Virus record (IMG/VR): IMGVR_UViG_3300037297_000066
Coordinates: 372,001 to 436,000 of that record
DNA length: 64,000 bases
DNA from: a virus
Strand: one strand, 5' to 3'
A program made the position numbers and the translations under genes. How positions within the stretch are numbered: the first letter of the stretch is position 1; each line of letters begins with the position of its first letter. The notes under the pieces are model-generated. The model ran no database searches. It saw only the letters and a list, made by a program, of their open reading frames with translations, and had not been told where the DNA came from. This document shows, piece by piece, positions 51,401 through 59,200 of this stretch.

Positions 51401-51882
51401 GTTATGTGCCTCTCCCCTACTACAACACCGGGGCCAATCTGGTCTACCTCCTCACCAATCCACTGCAGTACCCCACCACAGATGGTGGAGGTCTCGAAGT
51501 GGAACACAAGGGGGTGTTCCAAGACGATGAGGCCATGCTCCTTGCTACCAGTCTTGCTGTCGTCAAGTTGAATGACTTCTCGGCTTGGATCATCGGGGAC
51601 GATGGGGCTGTCATTCCCGAATACTCTGACGATGCCACCCTTGTCAGTGAAGGTTTCACGGATCCTGATGACATCGAGACTGAGCGTCTTCGTAGGACGG
51701 CCAACCACATTGTGGTGTCTATCGCTGGAGGGGGAACTCCGGTGGATACCCCAGCGAACCACAGCTATGCCGTGAGCTATGTGGTGAGAAACGACAAGGG
51801 ACCTCACAACATCGTCAGCTCGGACGTGGAGCACTTGTCCATGGGCAACTTTACCCTCACTTGTAGGGAGGTCACGAGCTAA
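48430..51882 (+). CDS. Baseplate wedge protein, gp6/J-like
   Basis: 1150 aa, much longer than P2 J (~300) or T4 gp6 (~660). Residues ~440-690 carry the baseplate J core: FYKAVRPTEDITIASGTTVS, the strand DISAETIGSAGNRPAGSI, then VTNVEATVFGNNRESNAALA with the conserved RES, and ARDIRCEIIDLANL. A second J-like end lies at ~890-990 (RRHTTADVLVKQAVENELDL; GLAQSDVIQAVDSTEGVDF). The N-terminal ~300 residues are fibronectin/Ig-like domains (LPLQFRGFNIYAS...YVRVVVTQEDE), and a further beta domain lies in between. The next start overlaps the stop (TAATG). Order W, J, I supports the call. Confidence 0.8.
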   Translation: MATAPQINLRDGSGTSQTIEYSTNMEFATIEGTIDTTTVDLQVSVNGSAFVSDPTLVKLDAQTFIVPNPASLPDGLSLDIGINTIQLRAIGISGDVSAASTATITRLEPTDDDGTIPSGIRVRRHRNYIDILVAKPQFSAGLTLDLAQLPLQFRGFNIYASAAPGGTTGYFKVNESLLTEAGTYEEDTNTIQQYSTVFEPEAQYVRVVVTQEDEFGNEIHRNLDSSFSVLGYSNDLRFSGTLDNRKLTEFISFSHNRSGGAGIINSDRFLNVQSTDPLYYVVTAVYYDADLNREFETPYSQEVLGAPLIIDTNITDLPGRNQLQIITSFVDDVQRVNQEISLLPGSTTRDVSIDPFSSEAERIWFIIDFVHRSQSFVTLLQIDDSNGDGVSDLVSGSAYKTALKAALGYSTDSAVQQLIDAQFDKLAKNVQKTRLPGRQAVGEAVFYKAVRPTEDITIASGTTVSTNADSASGLASVRFVVGGTYVMVAANADAYYNFDNQRYEITTDISAETIGSAGNRPAGSIKNVQGSVGGLQVTNVEATVFGNNRESNAALAARAQLGFVSVDTGTEGGYQSTSAEQTGIIKSKIVKSGDPLMMRDWDEVRKKHIGGKVDIWIQGLRERTVTERFAFTFEIARDIRCEIIDLANLIFRVQDSRVTVDTPIMDILNDSVHGLGVRNVTLGLDYDLTGVTILDYETFQIDNSIPQPATAIDDIITADYRFRSINQFTFSLQPVRRVVSVVGTESGALDNSLGYDLYKTDDPLLDGESTIAQNYLVINQVGGIPTGATIPVNGEEHVLIGFFQEPLGSVGINTATLRVFSEDGLIEYDGPSASSPDYEIVEGTSTTPIKIVRTASSAILSGQTVSVDYDHDENFTVTYVINDLVQELQRTVNTRRHTTADVLVKQAVENELDLETTVQLKLGAKKDKADPAIRSSVSIETNSKIIGAGLAQSDVIQAVDSTEGVDFQVLPLAQMGYSDGSLRLREAVLSSYVPLPYYNTGANLVYLLTNPLQYPTTDGGGLEVEHKGVFQDDEAMLLATSLAVVKLNDFSAWIIGDDGAVIPEYSDDATLVSEGFTDPDDIETERLRRTANHIVVSIAGGGTPVDTPANHSYAVSYVVRNDKGPHNIVSSDVEHLSMGNFTLTCREVTS

Positions 51883-52694
51883 TGCCCCGCTTCATGTTTG
51901 ACCCAAATCGGGTCAACTACAGCATCCACAAGAAGGGCAAAGAGTACAATCTACTGGTTTTGCAGAGGGCTCAGTCCATTTTCTCGACCTTGCTAGACCT
52001 CCTTCCCAGCAACTGGATCAGTGGAGTGCAAGGCCCGAGCTACACACTGGAACTCAAGGCTGTTGCCGTAGAACTGGCCAAAATCGAGATAGCTCTGGAG
52101 GATGTGAATCGGGATATTTCCTTCGAGACCACTCGTAGTGAGTTCCTTCAGTCGATCGTGGGCTACCTGGTTTTCGTCAACGGCAAGATCCCTCCTATGG
52201 AGTATGACGACGTTGAATTTCGTCGTTTTCTCCTCACTCTCATTCGGATCTACTTTCAAGGTTCGATTCCGGAGGCTCTCAAGGACGCTGTAGACCTATT
52301 TTTGACCGAAGAGTCGGATTTCATAGAGAACTTTCTCCTGGTTCGGCAGGGGGCTTCTGGGTACGACATCAGCGATCAGTTCGGTTTTCAGGCGACAGTG
52401 GACACAGGCGGGGTGTTCCCGGAAAACGCTTTTGCCCTCCAGGCGGCTCTAGGAACCATCATGGACGTGATCCGGCCGGCCCATACGCTCTACCGGATTC
52501 GATACCTCTTCACCGATGACTACATCCCCAATGGGGACGATATCAACCGCATTTTGGACGAGAGTCGGTGGCGTTTGGCCTGCTACTACTACGAAGATTT
52601 TCGGACCTATTGTGCTGGGATCAAGGATCGGGACCGTTTGGGGCGGAAAACTAACCAGGCGGTGGTCGGGGAAGACCACAGTCAGGATTTCTAA
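51882..52694 (+). CDS. Baseplate wedge protein, gpI/gp7-like
   Basis: 270 aa. Helical N-terminus (NLLVLQRAQSIFSTLLDLLP) followed by VELAKIEIALEDVNRDISFE, a region with FRRFLLTLIRIYFQGSIPEA, and a C-terminal part with VIRPAHTLYRIRYLFTDDY. The combination of an ALEDVxRDIsfetTR-like helix with a later PAHTLYRIRY element is the pattern I associate with phage tail protein I / gp7-type wedge subunits next to J. It overlaps the J-like stop by one base. This closes the wedge gene cluster; fibre genes begin after it. Confidence 0.6.
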   Translation: MPRFMFDPNRVNYSIHKKGKEYNLLVLQRAQSIFSTLLDLLPSNWISGVQGPSYTLELKAVAVELAKIEIALEDVNRDISFETTRSEFLQSIVGYLVFVNGKIPPMEYDDVEFRRFLLTLIRIYFQGSIPEALKDAVDLFLTEESDFIENFLLVRQGASGYDISDQFGFQATVDTGGVFPENAFALQAALGTIMDVIRPAHTLYRIRYLFTDDYIPNGDDINRILDESRWRLACYYYEDFRTYCAGIKDRDRLGRKTNQAVVGEDHSQDF

Positions 52695-52729
52695 CGGTTT
52701 TATGGGCCCGCTAGAGAGCAGGAGGCCCT

Positions 52730-53248
52730 ATGCAGATCAAACTCCGAGCCCGAGCCCGAGTCCGGGTTCACCAAGAGCGCCCCTATTGCTACGACAAGAA
52801 GAGGGGTCTCTGGCTTTACCGGCAGGTAGGGGAGGATGAAGAGGCGGGAAACATCGTCACAAATGCGGGTTTGGTAGCTCTTCATACCTACATCTACGGG
52901 ACAACTGCTCAACGGACAGCCGGTGGTTTGAGTGGCACAGGATTCAATTACATCGCTTTGTCCAATGATGCCGCTGCTCCAGCAGCCTCTGACACATCCC
53001 TGACCGGGGAACTTTCTGGGGATGGTCTCACTCGGGCAGCAGGGTCGGTGACATTGCCCACGGGGGCAGGCACTGCCACTGAGATTTCCCATGCCTTTAC
53101 CTACACAGGGGTCTCTCAAGGAGTCCGTAAGACAGCTCTTTTTGACGACTCCTCTAGCGGGAAGATGGCGCATGAGATTCAGTTCACCCAGCGGGTTCTA
53201 GTCACCAACGACGTTCTGACGCTCACCTTCTCGATCACGATTTCCTAG
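52730..53248 (+). CDS. Tail fibre-associated/decoration-like beta protein
   Basis: 172 aa. Basic N-terminus, then GNIVTNAGLVALHTYIYGTT and GTGFNYIALSNDAAAPAASD, TSLTGELSGDGLTRAAGSVT, YTGVSQGVRKTALFDDSSSG, QRVLVTNDVLTLTFSITIS. This is the pattern of a family of small phage fibre/receptor-contact proteins (YIALGxGxTAPxxxDTxLxGE ... FDAxxGG ... lTvtwtItis). The partial gene at 1-170 has a related ending. GGAGG is five bases from the ATG. I infer a baseplate-fibre adaptor or short fibre. Confidence 0.65.
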   Translation: MQIKLRARARVRVHQERPYCYDKKRGLWLYRQVGEDEEAGNIVTNAGLVALHTYIYGTTAQRTAGGLSGTGFNYIALSNDAAAPAASDTSLTGELSGDGLTRAAGSVTLPTGAGTATEISHAFTYTGVSQGVRKTALFDDSSSGKMAHEIQFTQRVLVTNDVLTLTFSITIS

Positions 53249-53260
53249 GGGCTCTAGTCA

Positions 53261-56200
53261 ATGGCCGCCATAGCTCTCATCAAGTTCACTCAAGGGCCTA
53301 ACACAGACATTGCAGGTCGAGCCGTCGTTGGAACTCCCTACGGTGTGGACGGCTCTGTGGTGGTCTCGAACGACGACCCTACTGACATTCATCACTGGAA
53401 GGTCTACCTGGTCAGTGCCCCTCCCGGGAGCGCTCTGGAGCTAGCTACTCAGGGAGATTGGACTCTACTCAACGAAGGAGTCAGCAACACCCCGACGGCC
53501 AGCTTCAATCCGGACATTGCCGGTAGCTACCGTATCTTGCTTCAGGTTTGGGATGTCGCCAACAACCTGAACCAAGACATTCGAAACTTCATCATCCTGG
53601 ATGATGGTGACTTCATCCTGCCTCCTTTCCAGAAGCTTCCAGACCCTCTTCCGCTACCCAATCCTCAAGACCCTAGTGACGTCCAGAAACCTAATGAGAT
53701 GAACGTTGGGGGGCAGCCCTATGGCTGGATGGGCAACACCAGCTATCAGCTTCATCATCAGCTCATCAAGCATGTGGCTACTTTGGTGCCGTCTCCTGGG
53801 GCAGGCGACACAAGCAAGATCTACGTGGTCACAGGCGCCGGATCTGTAGCTTTTTCGTTCTTGGTTGATGCCAACATCGATGCTGCTGCGGCTATTGATG
53901 TTTCGAAGTTAGCTCCAGGTACGAACGGATACGTGTTGACCACGAGTGGAGGAGTCCCTGTCTGGGCGGCTCCTTCTGGTGGAGGGCTTACACCCCCTAG
54001 CGGAGCTGGGGACATAGCAAAGCTGGCCTTTGCAGATGCCGCTGGAACTGACCTGGATTATGCCGATGGTGTCAAGGTCAAGAATGCTGGGACCACTCAA
54101 AATGGTCTTGAGTTTGGTACGGCAAGCATTGAGAACGAAAGTGATGACCTCGTATTCAATGTGGCTACAGGTCAAGCCCACATCCTCCAAGAGAATACCA
54201 CGGAGTTTGCCCGGTTTGATTTAGGCTCTGGAGGGAGCACGCCTCGGCTACTGTTTGCCAACGATGGGGCGGTTGTCTTGCCCGGGGATGGGTATGTGCT
54301 TTTCGGGGATGGGACTGCACCTTCTACCGGAGCGATCCGAGTGGGCGGTGCTTTCACTACTGGAAGCCCTGTAATTATTCCAGTGATGGTTGCTTACAAG
54401 AATAGCAACGATCGCAATATCATCAGCTATATAGCTCCAGAGGGTCCTCCTTCTTCGCTAGCCTTCGGAGACTTCTCTGAGCCTACTCAGATTCTGGGGA
54501 CTTCTGTTGGGATCCAGACCGGTTACTTCGGTGTCAACTCATCCGGAGAGATCAGGTTTGCTGCCTCCAGCAATGCCACTGGCTTGCATTTGCTAGCTAG
54601 TGGGCTTGTGAAGATCGTAGGTGGTTCTACAGATCGCGTACTAGAGTTCGATGCTTCTCAGGACGCGATCGTTCGCTGCGCTGCTTGGACGGCTGGAATA
54701 CATCCTGGAGACAACCTGACGATTCTGGCTGGAGAAGCCTTCGGCTCCGGGCAGCCTGGAGGCCAACTCAGATTGGCCAGTGGTCCCGGAAGTACTCCAG
54801 GTACTAATGATGGGGATCTGGAGTTCTACGTTGGAGGAACGTCTGGGACGAAGGTTCTAGTCTTCGACGTCGATACGGTTGCCCCGACTGATGGTCAGGT
54901 GTTGACCTGGAGTGCCACGAACGCTGCTGCTGAGTGGGTTACACCTGGAGGTGGATCTGGGGACGTAGTTGGCCCAGCTTCAGCTACAGACAACGCTGTT
55001 GCCCGTTTTGACACCACAACAGGGAAGCTGATTCAGGACTCCGTCTTCCTGGTTGACGATAGCGGCAACGTTACCGGAGCTGGGACTTACAACGGGGAAA
55101 CCGTTGCTAACCTGATCCATGACAATGTAGCGGGAGAGATCGCAGCCGTTACAGAGAAGGCCAGTCCGGTTTCAGCGGACCTAGTGCTGATTGAAGACTC
55201 GGCAGATTCGAACAACAAGAAGAGAGTCCAAGTTGGGAACCTTCCAGGTGGTGGATCTGGAGACGTAGTTGGCCCAGCTTCAGCTACGGACAACGCTGTT
55301 GCTCGTTTTGACACCACAACAGGGAAGCTGATCCAGGATTCGGTCTTCTTGGTTGACGACAGCGGAAACGTCACTGGTGCTGGCACCTACAATGGTGAGA
55401 CAGTCGCTAACCTGATCCATGACAACGTGGCCGGAGAAATTGCGGCTGTCACGGAGAAGGCTACTCCTGTCTCAGCTGATGTTCTCCTGATCGAAGACTC
55501 GGCAGATTCGAACAACAAAAAGAGGATCCAGATTGGAAACCTTCCGGCCTCTTCTGGAGACGTGGTCGGGCCCGGGTCGGCCACGGACAATGCCGTAGCC
55601 AGATTCGACACAACCACAGGGAAGCTCATCCAGGACTCCGTCTTCCTGATTGACGATAGTGGAAACGTCACAGGAGCGGGTACTTACAATGGTGAGACGG
55701 TTGCTAACCTGATCCATGACAACGTGGCAGGGGAGATCATAGCTGTCACAGAGAAGGCTACCCCGGTTTCTGGAGATGTTCTCCTGATCGAGGACTCAGC
55801 TGATTCCAACAACAAGAAGAGAGTCCAGGTCGGCAACCTTCCTACGGGAGGAGCTGGCTCCGATACTACAGCCATTCATGATGACACGGCAGCTGAGATC
55901 TCTGCCATTACAGAGAAAGCAACTCCCGTCAGTGCTGACCTTCTATTGATTGAGGACTCGGCAGATTCGAACAACAAGAAGAGGGTTCAAGTTGGGAACC
56001 TCCCCTCTTCCTCTGGGGACGTTGTAGGCCCAGCTTCTGCCACCGATAACGCTGTTGCCCGGTTCGACACAACCACAGGGAAGCTCATCCAGGATTCGGT
56101 CTTCCTGGTTGACGATAGTGGAAATGTCACAGGTGCAGGGACTTACAACGGGGAAACAGTAGCCAACCTGATCCATGACAATGTGGCAGGGGAGATCACT

Positions 56201-59200
56201 GCTGTCACTCTGAAAGCTACCCCGGTTTCTGGAGATGTTCTCCTGATCGAGGACTCGGCAGATTCCAACAACAAGAAGAGGATCACGGTTGGAAGTCTCC
56301 CCTCTTCCTCTGGGGACGTAGTTGGCCCAGCTTCAGCTACAGACAACGCTGTTGCCCGGTTTGATACCACAACCGGGAAACTGATTCAGGACTCTGTTTT
56401 CCTGGTGGATGATAGTGGCAACGTCACAGGGGCAGGGACTTACAACGGGGAAACCGTAGCAAATCTGATCCATGACAACGTGGCAGGAGAGATCACTGCT
56501 GTCACCGAGAAAGCAACTCCCGTCAGTGCTGACGTTCTATTGATTGAGGACTCGGCAGACTCAAACAACAAGAAGAGGGTTCAAGTTGGGAACCTCCCCA
56601 CGGGAGGGGCTGGTTCTGATACAACGGCTATTCACGATGACACTGCTGGAGAGATCTCAGCCGTTACAGAGAAGGCAACTCCCGTCAGTGCTGACCTCCT
56701 CTTGATCGAGGATTCAGCAGATTCCAACAACAAGAAACGAGTTCAGGTAGGCAACCTCCCGAGCTCCTCAGGGGATGTGGTGGGTCCTGCTTCGGCGACA
56801 GACAATGCCGTTGCCAGGTTTGACACGACTACCGGAAAACTCATCCAGGATTCGGTCTTCCTGGTTGACGATAGCGGGAATGTCACGGGAGCAGGAACCT
56901 ACAACGGGGAAACGGTAGCCAATCTCCTACATGACAACGTAGCTGGGGAAATCGCAGCTGTCACAGAGAAGGCTACCCCAGTCTCGGCTGACCTTGTTCT
57001 GATTGAAGACTCGGCAGACTCAAACAACAAGAAGAGGGTCCAGGTTGGGAACCTCCCTGGAGGGGGCTCTGGGGACGTGGTAGGTCCCGCTTCTGCTACG
57101 GACAACGCTATTGCCCGGTTCGACACGACCACTGGAAAGCTGATTCAAGACTCCGTTTTCTTGGTTGACGACAGTGGCAACGTCACCGGGGCTGGGACTT
57201 ACAACGGAGAAACGGTTGCGAATCTGATCCATGACAATGTAGCGGGAGAGATCTCAGCTGTTACTCTGAAGGCCACTCCGGTCAGTGCTGACCTTCTTCT
57301 GATTGAAGACTCGGCAGACTCGAACAACAAGAAGAGGATCACGGTTGGAAGCCTCCCCTCTTCCTCTGGAGACGTTGTGGGGCCGGCTTCAGCGACAGAC
57401 AACGCTGTTGCCCGGTTTGATACGACCACAGGCAAGCTCATCCAAGACTCAGTCTTCCTGGTGGATGATAGTGGCAACGTCACAGGCGCCGGCACATACA
57501 ATGGTGAGACGGTAGCGAACCTGATTCACGACAACGTGGCAGGGGAGATCACAGCTGTCACTCTGAAGGCCACTCCGGTCAGTGCCGACGTTCTTTTGAT
57601 CGAGGATTCGGCAGACTCGAACAACAAGAAGAGGATTACGGTTGGAAGCCTGCCTTCTTCCTCTGGGGACGTAGTTGGCCCAGCTTCGGCCACGGACAAT
57701 GCTGTTGCCCGTTTTGATACTACCACTGGCAAACTCATTCAAGACTCTGTCTTCTTGGTTGACGACAGCGGCAACGTCACTGGTGCGGGAACATACAATG
57801 GTGAGACGGTTGCTAACCTAATCCATGATAACGTAGCCGGGGAGATCACAGCTGTCACTGAAAAGGCTACCCCCGTTTCAGCAGACGTTCTTCTGATCGA
57901 GGACTCGGCTGATTCAAACAACAAGAAGAGAGTCCAGATTGGGAACCTCCCCACAGGATCAGATCCGGACGCCATCCATGACAATGTGGCCTCTGAGATC
58001 TCAGCCGTTACAGAGAAGACCACTCCCGTCTCGGCAGATTTGATCCTGATCGAGGACTCGGCTGATTCAAACAACAAGAAGAGAGTCCAGATTGGGAACC
58101 TCCCCTATTCTTCAGGGGACGTGGTAGGTCCTGCTTCAGCTACGGACAACGCTGTTGCCCGTTTTGACACCACAACCGGGAAACTGATTCAGGACTCCGT
58201 CTTCCTGGTGGATGATAGCGGCAACGTCACCGGGGCTGGGACTTACAACGGAGAGACAGTAGCAAATCTGATCCACGATAACGTGGCAGGGGAGATCACA
58301 GCTGTTTCTCTGAAGGCCACTCCGGTTTCCGGAGATGTTCTCCTCATTGAGGACTCAGCTGATTCTAACAACAAGAAGAGGATCACGGTTGGGAGTCTCC
58401 CGAGCTCTTCCGGGGACGTTGTGGGACCGGCGAGTGCCACGGATAATGCAGTTGCTCGCTATGACACTACCACCGGGAAGCTCATCCAGGACTCAGTCTT
58501 CCTGGTTGATGATAGTGGAAATGTCACGGGTGCGGGAACATACAACGGAGAGACTGTTGCCAATCTGATTCACGACAACGTGGCCGGAGAGATCACAGCG
58601 GTAACAGAGAAGGCAACTCCTATCAGTGCTGACGTTCTCCTGATCGAGGACTCAGCTGATTCGAACAACAAGAAGAGGGTTCAGATCGGAAACCTCCCCA
58701 CGGGAGGGGCTGGCTCTGATACCACTGCCATCCATGATGACACAGCGGGAGAGATCGCAGCTGTCACGGAGAAGGCCACTCCGGTCTCGGCAGATTTGAT
58801 CCTGATCGAGGACTCAGCTGATTCGAACAACAAGAAGAGGGTTCAGATCGGAAACCTTCCTGGAGGTGGCTCAGGAGACGTAGTTGGCCCAGCTAGCGCT
58901 ACAGACAATGCAGTAGCCAGGTTCGACACCACAACAGGGAAACTAATCCAAGACTCAGTTTTCCTAGTTGACGACAGTGGGAATGTCACGGGTGCGGGAA
59001 CATACAACGGTGAGACTGTTGCCAATCTGATTCACGACAATGTGGCAGGAGAGATCTCAGCTGTTACTCTGAAGGCCACTCCTGTCAGTGCTGATGTTAT
59101 CCTGATCGAAGACTCAGCCGATTCGAACAACAAGAAAAGGATCACGGTTGGAAGCCTCCCGAGCTCTTCTGGGGATGTTGTAGGGCCGGCGAGTGCCACA

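Noticed and set aside
10164-53248. Tailocin or extracellular contractile injection system instead of a phage
   Set aside because: A tape measure of 1233 aa, HK97 gp10-like and neck-like genes, and an intein-containing helicase fit a phage better; absence of capsid genes can be explained by the window edges. I cannot exclude it formally.
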